From Reclinomonas americana ATCC 50394 (Eukaryota; Jakobida; Jakobea; Jakobida): DNA of 64,000 bases. The notes beneath the pieces were generated by a model. It was given only the letters and a program-made list of their open reading frames with translations. It had not been told where the DNA came from and searched no databases. Numbering within the stretch: the stretch's first letter is position 1; every line of letters begins with the position of its first letter. This document shows positions 26,393 through 42,008 of the stretch, piece after piece. The stretch covers positions 1 through 64,000 of the forward strand of contig PS015173.1 in the NCBI GenBank assembly GCA_048213135.1, given 5' to 3'. The translations under genes were made by a program, and so were the position numbers.

Positions 26393-26984
26393 CGTCGCTG
26401 GAGGAGTCCGAGAGCGAATCCGTGTCGGACTCACGCACATACACCACCGGCACTGTGTCATCCATCGCCTCGTCCGCCTCTCCCTTGCTCTTATCATCGG
26501 CATCCTCATCCAACTCCAGCTCCTCGTCCTCCTCGTCTTCTACCTCCTCCTCCTCGTCGTCGTCGTCTTCATCCTCCCCGCCATTCTCGTCGTCGGCATC
26601 CTCTCCTGCCAAGTCTGCCGCCGCATCGCCCTCGTCGTCTCCGTCATCCTCCTCTGCCACCTTCTTCTTACTCTTCTTGGACGACTGCTGTTGCGGCTTC
26701 TTGCTTGTCTTGGTCGTGGTCTTGGGTGCCGGCTTGGCCTGCTTGCCCGTCGCCGCCTTGCTGGCCGACGCCGCCGACTTGCCAGAGGCCGCCTTGGCGC
26801 CCTTTGTTGCCGACGTGGGAGTCTTGCTCTTCGGCGCGGCGGCAGCACCAGTTGCCTTGCCACCCGCAGTCGGCTTGCCGCCCTTGGGTGTCGGTGTCTG
26901 CTTGGCGGTCTTGGTCGCCGACGACGACGATGACGATGATGCGGCAGGTGCCTTCTTGCCCGACGACACCTCACCCGCAGCTGC
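26393..26984 (-). CDS. Lys/Ala-rich and acidic protein fragment (both ends in gaps)
   Basis: On this strand one exon runs from an acceptor near 26984 (GACGCAG then CTGCGGGTGAGG) to the gap at 26373-26392. It encodes AAAGEVSSGKKAPAAS, then Lys/Thr/Ala-rich sequence resembling histone H1-like tails, a KKSKKK patch, long Asp/Glu runs, and TVPVVYVRESDTDSLSDSS. Low complexity throughout; likely nuclear. No start or stop is present. If this contig is inverted, the sequence would read on the plus strand just ahead of the ARID gene, whose 5' end is missing. Confidence 0.5.
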
Positions 26985-27009
26985 GTCAATGAGAGGGAGG
27001 TTGAGTGGA

Positions 27010-27014
<5 letters not shown>

Positions 27015-27053
<39 letters not shown>
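27015..27053. repeat. (AG)n tract
   Basis: Nearly pure AG run; on the minus strand it is a CT tract upstream of the acceptor at 26985. The 930-N gap begins just beyond it. Confidence 0.9.
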
Positions 27054-27054
<1 letters not shown>

Positions 27055-28001
27055 GGCGGCGGTGCTCTACGNNNNNNNNNNNNNNNNNNNNNNNNNNNNN
27101 NNNNNNNNNNNNNNNNNNNNNNNNNNNNNNNNNNNNNNNNNNNNNNNNNNNNNNNNNNNNNNNNNNNNNNNNNNNNNNNNNNNNNNNNNNNNNNNNNNNN
27201 NNNNNNNNNNNNNNNNNNNNNNNNNNNNNNNNNNNNNNNNNNNNNNNNNNNNNNNNNNNNNNNNNNNNNNNNNNNNNNNNNNNNNNNNNNNNNNNNNNNN
27301 NNNNNNNNNNNNNNNNNNNNNNNNNNNNNNNNNNNNNNNNNNNNNNNNNNNNNNNNNNNNNNNNNNNNNNNNNNNNNNNNNNNNNNNNNNNNNNNNNNNN
27401 NNNNNNNNNNNNNNNNNNNNNNNNNNNNNNNNNNNNNNNNNNNNNNNNNNNNNNNNNNNNNNNNNNNNNNNNNNNNNNNNNNNNNNNNNNNNNNNNNNNN
27501 NNNNNNNNNNNNNNNNNNNNNNNNNNNNNNNNNNNNNNNNNNNNNNNNNNNNNNNNNNNNNNNNNNNNNNNNNNNNNNNNNNNNNNNNNNNNNNNNNNNN
27601 NNNNNNNNNNNNNNNNNNNNNNNNNNNNNNNNNNNNNNNNNNNNNNNNNNNNNNNNNNNNNNNNNNNNNNNNNNNNNNNNNNNNNNNNNNNNNNNNNNNN
27701 NNNNNNNNNNNNNNNNNNNNNNNNNNNNNNNNNNNNNNNNNNNNNNNNNNNNNNNNNNNNNNNNNNNNNNNNNNNNNNNNNNNNNNNNNNNNNNNNNNNN
27801 NNNNNNNNNNNNNNNNNNNNNNNNNNNNNNNNNNNNNNNNNNNNNNNNNNNNNNNNNNNNNNNNNNNNNNNNNNNNNNNNNNNNNNNNNNNNNNNNNNNN
27901 NNNNNNNNNNNNNNNNNNNNNNNNNNNNNNNNNNNNNNNNNNNNNNNNNNNNNNNNNNNNNNNNNNNNNNNNNNNNNNNNNNNNNNNNNNNNNNNNNNNN
28001 N

Positions 28002-31000
28002 AGGAGGATCCCTCGTACCGACATCGTGTACTCTACACCGGCAAGGGACCACCAGTGTTGCTCGACAAGGCAGCACTGCAGCGTATTGCAGCCGAAGTGG
28101 CAGCGGCGGAGGCGGCGGCGGCGGCGGCAGCAGCAGCAGCAGCGGAGGCCGAGGCGGCCAAGGCCGCAGCCAAGAAAAAGTCCAGCAGCAAGAAGCCCGC
28201 AGAGGCGAAGAAACCCAGCAGCGAGACGAGTTGAGTGACTGTCTTGTTCTATCCTGCCAGTCAGCGTGTATGGTCATTGTGGAACTGATTGTGGGCCGCA
28301 GAAGCCAAGGACAAGTCTGCGCCTGGCGCCACCAAGGACAAGACGCCCACTTCGGCCAAGAACAAGGACAAGGTGCGTCGCGCACGTACTCGCTCTTTCC
28401 TCGTCTGATCTTGTGTTGACGTCGTGTCGTTGCAGCCGGCGTCGGCGGGTGACAGCGGTGTGGCGTCTCCGCAGCAGGCCTTGTCGCCCTCGCAGTTGGT
28501 GCCTGGCTTCCCCTTCGACCCCAATGCGCAGAGTCCGNNNNNNNNNNNNNNNNNNNNNNNNNNNNNNNNNNNNNNNNNNNNNNNNNNNNNNNNNNNNNNN
28601 NNNNNNNNNNNNNNNNNNNNNNNNNNNNNNNNNNNNNNNNNNNNNNNNNNNNNNNNNNNNNNNNNNNNNNNNNNNNNNNNNNNNNNNNNNNNNNNNNNNN
28701 NNNNNNNNNNNNTCGGATGGTTCTAAGAATGAGCGACCTCGTCGCTTGTCGAAGAAGGCTGCCGACGCACTGGCGGCGGCTGCAGCAGCTGTGGAGCTGA
28801 GGAGAGCTGCTGCGATGAAGAAGAGTGGGGTGAAGTCGTCGACTGCCGCAGCCGAGTCAGGAGACAGCGACGGCGCCGAGGTCATGGAGATTGACGAGGA
28901 CGCGGCAGAGGAGGCCGCTGCCTCTGGCGAGGAGAGCGCCGCCGCCGCCGCCGCCGCCGCTGCACCTCCGTCGAAGAAGCAGAAGAGCAAGGCCGCTGCC
29001 GCACCCGCCACTGCGGCCAACAGCACCACAACCACCACCACCACTTCTACTATCGCAACCACCGCCTCCTCATCATCGGCGAAGAAAAAGGACGACAAGA
29101 CCGCCAAGCCTGTCAAGAAGGCGACAACGACGAACACCACCGCAACACCGGCGGCTGCCACATCCCACAAGAAGAAGAAGGCACCCGCAGCAGCCACAGC
29201 AACAACAGCCGCCTCAGCCGGCGAGACTCCGGGGGAGGGGGAGGAAGGCGGTGTCGCAGTGGCCGAGGAGAGTAGTGGTGGTCCGGCGACAGCGGCGAGT
29301 GAGGAGCAGTCGATGTTGGTGGAACCTCCGCCGCCTGCGCCAGTGGTGATTCCGTACGCAGACGCCGACATGTTTGAAGACGATGACATGGCGGCAGTGA
29401 GTGGCGGCACCTATGGCGCGGATGGTGAGAATGGCGATTATCCGGGAGAGCGCGATGCTGGTGCGTACGGAGCGGAGGATGACTTCGACTATTACGACAG
29501 CGACGGCGAGTTTGTGGGTGATGGACGACCGCCGAAGAAGCGAATGCGACCCGGGTCGCCGTCGACCGGTGGCCCATTCGCCCACAAAGATCGTTCGTTG
29601 CCGAATCCACGCCGGTACCCGCTGGACGAACAGACGTTCTTGGCTCGTCTGTTCCGCTCGCTGGAGGGCACACCGAGTGCCATTACGCGTCCGCCGCGGA
29701 TGGGCTACAAGGATCTCGACATCCACACTCTGTACTACGAGATCATGGCCAATGGTGGATACAGGGAGTCGTGCAAGCGTGACGGAGTGTGGGTGATCAC
29801 GTGGCGAAAGATGCGCAACTACCGGCCGTCCATCACCAATGCCTCAGTTCGCCTCAAGGGCTACTACGAAAAGTACTTGATGCAACTGGAGGCCGAGGAT
29901 CTGGGCAGGATTCACGTGGTACCGTCCACGTCGTCGTTTTCGTCGACGGGTGGCGCGAGCAGCGCTCCTGCACGTTGCGTTTTTTTATGTATCGCCTCGT
30001 CTTTTGTATTGTCTCCCCATTGTCTCACACACTCGCAGAGGTGACAGGTGCAGGCAAGCGTCGCCGGGAGGACGACGACGAAGCGGGAGGCTTCTCTGGA
30101 GGCGACTCTGACAGTGAACGTGCACTGCCGCCAGTACCCGCACCGGTGCCTTCGTCTGCTGTGGTGTCGGCCGCAGAGTTGGAGAGACAGAAAAAGGAGG
30201 AGGCTCGTGCCAAGAAGCGACGAGAGCGCATCAAGCGGGAGTTGGTGGAGGGTGCGTGCTACAAGAGTGACGTTTGTGTGCGTGTGCGTGTTTTCTTTTG
30301 TCAGAAAGTCACTCTGTTGCGTGCAGATGAGCCATTGCGGCTTGAATGGGTGCCGTATCGTGTGGTACGGTGTCGAATCTTCAAGCATCACTTGGACGAC
30401 TTGTCGCAGGCGTACTTCCCAAGCGAGAAAGTGTGGGACATGAATTCGTTGTCGCGCTTGGAGGATTTGTTTAGGTGTGTCGCGGGATCAGAATTTGTAA
30501 TGGTATTATTTGTGTGCAGCGTTCCTCACCCACTTGCCTTCCATTTACACGTGTCAGTTTTGCGGACGATCGCTTGTCACTCCGAGTGCGCGATCCGCAG
30601 TTTAATAGTGGTTTGTCTCTCTTGTCGCTGCTGCCTGCTGCGTACCGCTGTGTTCACGCATGCTGTGGTGTTGTTCATTAGCGACACTAGAGGGGGAAAA
30701 GGACGAGACGATTGTGGACATTCTCGGCGACGAGCGCGAAATCACGCTTGTGAACGACGGTGCGCCCCATTCGTGAGAAGAAGAATGACAGCAATGTCAA
30801 CAAAGTATATGTATATTGATTGTGAGTTTTTGTGCAGGTCACCGGATACGTGATCAAGCCATGGACATGGCGGTGGACGACGACATGGGTGCCCCTGCAG
30901 CAGCATCATCGCTGTCGTCGCCCGGCTGGAGGCGAACAGGCGAAACGAAACCACTACGCAGTGCCGCCGACGTGCAGCGCGAACTCAATCGCAGAATAGA

Positions 31001-32315
31001 GGTGTGAATGTGGTGCCGGATCTTAGTCGCTTGTTTGTTACCCACTCACACATTTTTGGCGTCGGCAGGTTCGCGAGGCACGAATTGTGGTGCACGACTG
31101 CCCTACTGGCCGCCAGTTCTTCCGCTCTATACTTCCGTTCTCGGGCTCGCGGTTGTATCAGTTTGGTGCGGCCGTGTGCGTGGAGACCACGCGCGAGGTG
31201 TTGCGCGGGTCGAGTCGCGAACCGGCCAGCGATGTTGGTCAGTGAGCTTGTTTTCGAGAGTGGGTATCGTGGTGAAGTGACTCTCATTTGCGTGGAACAG
31301 TGGAGGTTGGCGACTTGTGCGCCATGGTGCACACGCCGGCGGTGGTGCTGGCGCTTGGCCCCACACCGCTGTCACGGTCTGGTGAACCGCGTCTGCCCGA
31401 ACACTCGATTGTGTTTGGCTGCGTCTTCCCCGACGACTTGCATCTCTTCCGCGACCTCACCGATGCCGACCAGCTGATTGTTGCGTGCGACGACTCGCCG
31501 TGCATGCCGTCGCTGCCAGTGCTGACAGTTGCCTTTCTTTTCAGTTCGAGGAGGCGCCTGACTTGCCACAACCACCTGCCAAGGCAACGCGACCGGGAGT
31601 TGGTGCGGCTGCTGCAGGTGCGGGGCAATCCTCTGCACTCGCTTCCTCCTCCTCCGCCACCGGTGCAACTGCAGCAACACCCGCCGCTTCGACCGCGGCA
31701 TCGACAGCGGCGACGACCACGACCACCACGACGACAACTGCCACGGCTGCCAACGCCGCAGGCGGTGTGGCGGAGGGCGCGGCGAGTTCTGCCGGTGTAC
31801 TCGGCGATCCCAGTCGCAGCACGTGGCCGAATCGGTTCCCTGTGCGCAAACCTGTGGCGCCTCCCACTCCCGCCGCTGCTCCCGGGTCTTCTGCGGCTGC
31901 TGCGGCTGCGGCGGCCTCGCAACCGACCACCGAACGATGGTGTGAGTTGTACATTCGGTACCGCACGGGAGCTGAGAGGGAAGAGGAGTCACGAGTGCTA
32001 CGGCGTCGCATCGAGTTCGGCTCGGTAGAGAAGCCGGCACTCGGGGCCGAGGCCATTCGTATCCTGCTGGCCGAAGATGGTGTGCCAATTGACTCGATTG
32101 TTTCTGTGCGTTTCTTCCATTACGACGTGACTGGGTGAGTCTCTCTGTGTGTGTTTGTGCAATATGGGGGCGGAAGCATTGTTGTATTGACACTCGTGCG
32201 TTTCTGTAGCGACTTGGACGCCAGTGGATGGGCGCTCATGGACGATCGGTTCCGCCTCGATCTGCAGCCTGGTACCAAGACGCAGTTGCGCCTGCGGCTG
32301 GAGATGATTTCATGA
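28002..32315 (+). CDS. ARID-domain DNA-binding protein (5' missing)
   Basis: Begins in a gap (27072-28001) and is interrupted by 175 N at 28538. Early exons are Ala/Lys/Ser-rich and acidic. The ARID domain spans about 29625-29890: EQTFLARLFRSLEGTPSAIT, MGYKDLDIHTLYYEIMANGG, then W-x-I-x-W-R-K and LKGYYEKYLMQLE, matching the family's L-x-LY...V-x2-GG...W...L-x3-Y-x2-YL pattern. Later exons give a basic helix (KKEEARAKKRRERIKREL), DEPLRLEWVPYRVVRCRIFK, IVDILGDEREITLVNDG, and a C-terminal region (WCELYIRYRTG to TQLRLRLEMIS) that I do not recognise. TGA at 32313-32315. ARID proteins bind AT-rich DNA, often inside SWI/SNF complexes; membership of a complex is inferred only from the domain. GTTGCG donors occur at 29974 and 31480. 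Confidence 0.75.
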
Positions 32316-32401
32316 CCGCGCTAGTTTACTTTTTACACCACCACATTTCGTGGCTGCACACAATACAATACCACTCGTCGCACCACCACGAACATCACCA
32401 G

Positions 32402-33035
32402 TCAATCCACCACCGTCTTGACGTAGGCGATGCGCAGCTTGCCGTCGGCCAATCGGCGAAACCTATACGTGTTGACCCCATGCTTGCGTATCTCACAACA
32501 GCAGCAGCAAAAGAGAAACCACTTGACACGAGCAGAGTACTGCCATTGCACCTCGGCCTCGAGCACCTCCACCCCACCACTGCCGTCGTCAGCAGTGATC
32601 GACGACTTGAAGTGATAACTGTCGATATCCACGTTCGCTCCGACTCGGCTATATCGCAGACACGATCGCATGAACGAGAAGGAACGCTCAACGTGCGCCA
32701 CATACGCCTCAATGCCATGCCGCGTGGCCGAAGGATCTGCACTCAGACAGAGAGAATGATTCTCCGCTCGCAACGCTCACATGCAAGAGTGCGAGACGCA
32801 ACAGTCGGCCACCACATCGTCAGTCATGATGGCGCGCAGGGCATCCGAGTCTAACACACGCAGCGCAGAGTGAGAGACAAAGAGAGAGGCAACGATCGGA
32901 ACAACTCACCACCGGGTGAACAATTGGCCTCTGCAACAACGCAGCATAAGCATCCTCAACAAACAAGAGAGAGGATCGACGCACGCAACGAAAGTAAGCC
33001 TCAATGAGCGCCCTTGCCTCTTCGTGTTCAGTCAT
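32402..33035 (-). CDS. NTF2/SnoaL-like small protein
   Basis: Start at 33035: MTEHEEARALIEAYF, continuing QANCSPGDSDALRAIMTDDV after two introns, then PSATRHGIEAYVAHVERSFS, a strand-rich middle, and TYRFRRLADGKLRIAYVKTV ending at TGA 32404-32402. The N-terminal helix, the 'D-x-L...M-x-D-D-V' turn and the C-terminal beta strands match the cone-shaped NTF2-like/SnoaL fold. Members are enzymes (isomerases, cyclases, dehydratases) or binding proteins; the substrate cannot be told. A 36-base intron (GTCAAG to GTTGTGAG near 32500) is best removed because it encodes a Cys run in the middle of a conserved strand. Donors at 32989 and 32802 are GTTGCG. Head-to-head with the ABCD transporter. Confidence 0.7.
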
Positions 33036-33106
33036 CGGCGGGCGTCCAATTGGTTTTCACACTCCACTCAATCAGAAGAAGACACGTTGCGCGCGCGTGC
33101 AGAGAG
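33036..33106. promoter_or_regulatory. Shared divergent promoter NTF2-like / ABCD transporter
   Basis: Seventy-one bases between two start codons on opposite strands; inferred from layout, no motif recognised. Confidence 0.4.
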
Positions 33107-36100
33107 ATGTCTCTTGCCTCGCACATGCAGACGCACCTGCGCGAGTGGTCGCGTCAGTTGCGTGCCAGTGGGCACGGGGTGACTGCTGCGGCAGTGGGCG
33201 CGGGTGCCAGTGCACTGGTCGGTGCCTGGCTCTGGCATCGTCATCGCACGCAGCAGCTGGCGCGACAGCAGCGCGGAGAGCAGCTCAGTGTGGTGGCGAA
33301 CAAGCACGACCAGCAGCAGCAGCATGCATCGTCGAGGTGAGACGCAGGTGAAAAATGAGAATGAACAGGGAATGTATGACTGACTCGTGTGCGTGTGTGT
33401 GTGTGTGTGTGCTCGCTAGTGGTCGGCGACTGGAGAACGCGCGGTTCTATGCACAGCTGCGGCGACTGTTGAAGATTGTGCTGCCGGGGTGGCGATCGAA
33501 AGAGGCGCTTTTGCTCGGATTGCACACGGGGTTCCTTGTCACGCGCACCTTCCTGTCGATCATCAAGGCCAAGCTTGATGGTGTGAGTGTGTGTGTGTTG
33601 GGTGCTCGGGCGGCGACTGCTGCATTTGGGTTGCCACTCACCGTTCAAATACCTGCTTCATTCGGGCGGGTCGCAGGTGTGCTGGTGAAGACCGTGGTCG
33701 GTGCTGAGCCGCGCGAGTTTGTCAAGTTCCTCCTGCTGTGGTGTGCACTCGGCATTCCGGCCTCCTTCACCAATGCCATGATTGTGTTCCTGGAGAAGAA
33801 GGCGCGCACACCGCTGCGACAACGAATGGTTTCCTTTTGTCAATGCTGATGGTTTCGTTTTTTGTTGTTGTTGTTGCAGGTGGCGCTGGCCTTCCGCACG
33901 CGTCTCATGAACCACGCCAGCGATCTGTACATGAAGGACGAGGCGTACTATCGCACCGTCAACCTCGACGCACGCATCTCCAATCCCGACCAGCTCATTT
34001 GCGAGGTTCGTTTGTAGCGGAGATGTATTGTGTGTGTGTGTGGCACAAAAAGATTCTAAATCTCCTGTCTCCTCCATGCAGGATGTGAACCGATGGTGCC
34101 TGCAGCTGGCGCATCTGCACTCGCAGCTGTCCAAGCCGATTCTCGATGTCATTCTCATGACCGCGCAGCTGGTCTACATGGGCAAGGAGGGTGCGTGGGT
34201 GAAGCTAGAAAATGGATGAGTGTCGTTCGGTATGTTCGCTCACATGCATTGTGTATGCGTGCAGCCGCCGGCTACCGGCAAGTGGCCTTGACGTCGTCGA
34301 TTGCGGCGTTTGTAGTGGCTCTTACGGCCCGCATTCTGAAGTGGGCGCGCCCGCCGTTTGGTCGCTTGGTCGCCGAGCAAGCAAGGGTGAGTGAGCGCAT
34401 GCATCTTGCTCACGTGTCGCTGCTCATCTCACTCTTCTCCGCGGCAGCTTGAGGGCGACTTGCGCTACCGACACAGTCGCCTGATCACCAACGCCGAGGA
34501 GATCTCGTTCTACGGTGGCGCCACGGTGGAGAAGGGATTCTTGAATCGCGCCTACATGGCACTGGTGCGTCAGGTCAACCTGATTTACCGCAAGCGCGCC
34601 GCGTACTCTACCGTCGAGGATCTGTGCATGAAGTACTTGTGGAGCGCCAGTGGCTTCACTATCATGGCGCTGCCGGCATTTATGGCGCGCGCCGACTCAC
34701 GTGTCGCGCAGTCGGGCACCGCTGGTTTGCTGATCACGTCTTCTCCCGCTGTGTTCTTTCCATGCCCCACTCACGTGTCCACACAGGCCGCACGGAGATC
34801 TTCATCACTGCGCGTTCGCTGCTCATCAGCTCCTCCGATGCCATTGAGCGCATCCTGTCGGCGCTCAAGGAGGTGTCGGAGCTCGCCGGCTACACCGATC
34901 GCGTCTCGGAGATGCTCACTGTGTTCGAGGACGTGGCCAAGGGTCGCTACGAGAAGGCGCAATTGCGTGGCACCGACATGTCCGAGTTCCCCAAGCCGGA
35001 GGTTGTCGACGGACAGGACTATATTCAGTTGGATCGCGTTGCGTCTGCTCGCCCCTCTCTTTCTGTTTTCTCCTGCCTGCTCACTCGACGGACCAGGTGC
35101 CGATTGTGTCGCCGAACGGAGACGTGCTGGTCAAGTCCATGTCGTTCACCATGCGCCGCGGCATGCACCTGCTCATCACCGGGCCGAACGGGTGCGGCAA
35201 GAGCTCCATGTTCCGCATCATCGGAGGCTTGTGGCCTGTGCTGGGCGGCCGTCTGGTGAAGCCGGCGCGCCAGGACGTGTTTTACGTACCGCAGCGACCG
35301 TACCTGAGGTGTGTGCACCGTCAAGCACCAGAGTATACATGCAGCTGTCATCCTAATCCTTTGCTGTTTGTAGTCTGGGCAACCTGCGCGATCAAGTCAT
35401 CTACCCCGATTCAATGGAGGTCATGAAGGCCAAGGGCTTCACGGACGCCGACTTGATGCGCATTCTGGACACGGTGAGTGGGGAGAGAGAGAGAGAAAAG
35501 TCGATGTTTCGTGAAGGAACTGCGTGGCTAATGTGGCGGTGTTCATGTGCAGGTCAACCTGCAGTACATTGTGGAGCGCGAGGGTGGCTGGGACGCGAAC
35601 AATAACTGGCAGGACGTGTTCTCGGGTGGCGAGAAGCAACGCATGGGTATGGCGCGCCTGTTCTACCACCATCCGTTGCGTTACTCGACAAGCCTGAGGA
35701 GTAGATTTTTCTTCCCGTCACTCATCACCCACTCTCCCAACAGCAAATTCGCGATTCTTGACGAGTGCACGAGTGCCGTGTCGATGGATGTGGAGGGCAA
35801 GATCTACGATGTACGTGGTGGTGGTGGTGATTGTTGGCAACAATGCTTCACCACGCTCACTCACTATACGTGTGTGATGCAGGCCGCCAAGGATCTCGGC
35901 ATCACTCTGATGAGTGTGAGCCACCGCCCGAGTCTGTGGCGCTACCACAACTGGATTCTGCAGTTTGACGGCGACGGCGGCTGGACGTTCTCGCCCCTGA
36001 ATGCCGAAGAGCGCATGGGTCTGAAGGACGAGAAGGTGAAGCTGGAGGCGCAGTTGCAGGGCATTCCGAAGAGCGTCAAGCGACTGGAGCACATTTGCCA

Positions 36101-36179
36101 CGAGCTGGGCGAGGATAGTGTGGTTCTTCGCGATGTGCAGCATCTGGCCGACGGTACAGGCGAGGAGAGCAGCAAGTGA
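33107..36179 (+). CDS. ABCD-family half-transporter (peroxisomal ALDP/PMP70 type)
   Basis: Start at 33107 ([20 protein letters not shown]); TGA at 36177-36179. The membrane part carries family features: [14 protein letters not shown] (the N-P-D-Q-x-I/L motif of ABCD proteins), the EAA-like [20 protein letters not shown], and several hydrophobic helices. The nucleotide-binding domain has Walker [10 protein letters not shown] (about 35185), a Q-loop in VPQRPYL, signature [19 protein letters not shown], Walker [13 protein letters not shown] and H-loop SVSHRPS. ABCD half-transporters dimerise in the peroxisomal membrane and import very-long-chain fatty acyl-CoA. All catalytic motifs are intact. 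Introns at 35038 and 35675 use GTTGCG; the latter is removed to join HHP to KFAILDE. Length is near the family's usual 650-750 residues. Confidence 0.92.
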
Positions 36180-36307
36180 TTCGTGCCGTCGAAACTGTTT
36201 GTTTCTATTCATTGATAGTAAAAGTTGCATTAAAGAGATAGAAAAAATGTATCAAAGAGAGGAGGGGCCGTCAAAACTTGCTGCCGCATCACCACCACAG
36301 TCGCGAC

Positions 36308-37793
36308 TCATCGGACAGTAGACTGTGAAGCCGATCGAAATATAGGTCGACCGCCACCAGCCTCGAGATCGCGCACTCCCGCATCGTCAGTCTCGGCAGG
36401 TCGCTGGCGGTTGACGGACTCCGTTTCGCTTTCGCGCGGCGTACGACTCAGCGGCTCCTCCGAGTTGGTGCTGAGCGGTCCGGGGTAGAAGCTGCAGTAG
36501 GCCGCCACCTGCACCGACACCGCTCAGTGATTGCAGTGGAGATGAAGCGACAAAGGAGGAAGATGAAGGGACGCAACTCCACTGCCAATACCAATCAGTG
36601 AGCCGGCAATGACATCGTCCTGCACAACAACAACAGCGATGAGTGCAACGACGATTACCAACATGCACAGGCAGCACGAATGTACGCAACCGGGTGATGA
36701 AAGTAATTGGCGATGCGACTAAACGACACCACCATGGCATACACCAGCGGCGTGCACGTCAGCGCCACCGTCCACAACCGCCGGCGATGCGGCTGCAGCG
36801 ACTTGGTCTTGCCGGCCAAGTACAAAAAGAGGCACACCATGGTGGCCCACGAGACCGACGAGTGACCCGAGGGAAAACTGAGGTGCGCCTCGCGACACGA
36901 GTCGCCACCGAGCTTGGCGCAGTAGGCGTTGTAGTTGGGTCGCAGACGGCCGACAATGACCTTGGTCACCGAGGTCACTGCGCCAGCCAGCACCAGCGCA
37001 GTCACGTGCGCCAACACCGCATGCACCGAGTCGATGACACGGCGTCCACGCGACACCACGAATATTTGCATGGCCACCACGAGGANNNNNNNNNNNNNNN
37101 NNNNNNNNNNNNNNNNNNNNNNNNNNNNNNNNNNNNNNNNNNNNNNNNNNNNNNNNNNNNNNNNNNNNNNNNNNNNNNNNNNNNNNNNNNNNNNNNNNNN
37201 NNNNNNNNNNNNNNNNNNNNNNNNNNNNNNNNNNNNNNNNNNNNNNNNNNNNNNNNNNNNNNNNNNNNNNNNNNNNNNNNNNNNNNNNNNNNNNNNNNNN
37301 NNNNNNNNNNNNNNNNNNNNNNNNNNNNNNNNNNNNNNNNNNNNNNNNNNNNNNNNNNNNNNNNNNNNNNNNNNNNNNNNNNNNNNNNNNNNNNNNNNNN
37401 NNNNNNNNNNNNNNNNNNNNNNNNNNNNNNNNNNNNNNNNNNNNNNNNNNNNNNNNNNNNNNNNNNNNNNNNNNNNNNNNNNNNNNNNNNNNNNNNNNNN
37501 NNNNNNNNNNNNNNNNNNNNNNNNNNNNNNNNNNNNNNNNNNNNNNNNNNNNNNNNNNNNNNNNNNNNNNNNNNNNNNNNNNNNNNNNNNNNNNNNNNNN
37601 NNNNNNNNNNNNNGCACACAAGTAAGAGAGAGAGAGAGGCAAATGTAATGCAAGTGCGCGTGTTCCGTTTCTTGTTGCACACACACCAAGAACGCGCGCC
37701 CACGGCCACCTCTGTGACAAGAAACGCAATGGCAAGCGCGACTAATGTCACTGCATCGCCGGCATAGGCCCGCAAATGCACTCGCCAACTCAT
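36308..37793 (-). CDS. PAP2-family lipid phosphate phosphatase
   Basis: Start at 37793 (MSWRVHLRAYAGDAVTLVAL, first membrane helix); a 528-N gap (37086-37613) removes the middle. After the gap: KVIVGRLRPNY (motif 1, K-x6-RP), SFPSGHSSVSW (motif 2, PSGH), and SRIANYFHHP joined across a GTTGCG intron (donor 36690) to DDVIAGSLIG (motif 3, SR-x5-H-x3-D). All three catalytic motifs of the phosphatidic acid phosphatase 2 superfamily are thus present. A second GTTGCG intron (36577) precedes VAAYCSFYP and a Ser/Glu/Arg-rich cytosolic tail; stop at 36310-36308. It should dephosphorylate phosphatidate, lysophosphatidate or related lipids in a membrane. Divergent from the MORN gene. Confidence 0.85.
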
Positions 37794-37991
37794 GAGAGAC
37801 AGACTGAGAAGAGGAGCGGAATTTTCCTCGCCTTTTGTTGACTCGTTCTTCTCACACAACAAACGCACACGCACACACACACACTTGCACTCTCGTTGCC
37901 TCTGCGTGTGTGTCTGCGCGCGCGTGTCTCTCTCTTGTGAAAGTCGACTCCGACTGTCCGACTACAATCAAACACACACACACTCTCTCTC
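37794..37991. promoter_or_regulatory. Divergent intergenic region PAP2 / MORN-PH
   Basis: Between two start codons on opposite strands, 198 bases, with CA-rich and CT-rich runs. Promoter function is inferred from layout. Confidence 0.35.
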
Positions 37992-41887
<3,896 letters not shown>

Positions 41888-42008
41888 CGTTCTGCTTCTC
41901 CGCCCCCGCATGCACGCCACCTACCACGTGGTGGTGGTGGTCGAGTAAAATGTTGACACACTGTGTGAAACATGCATTATGTGCACAACCTATTCCGAAG
42001 CGCGAGCC

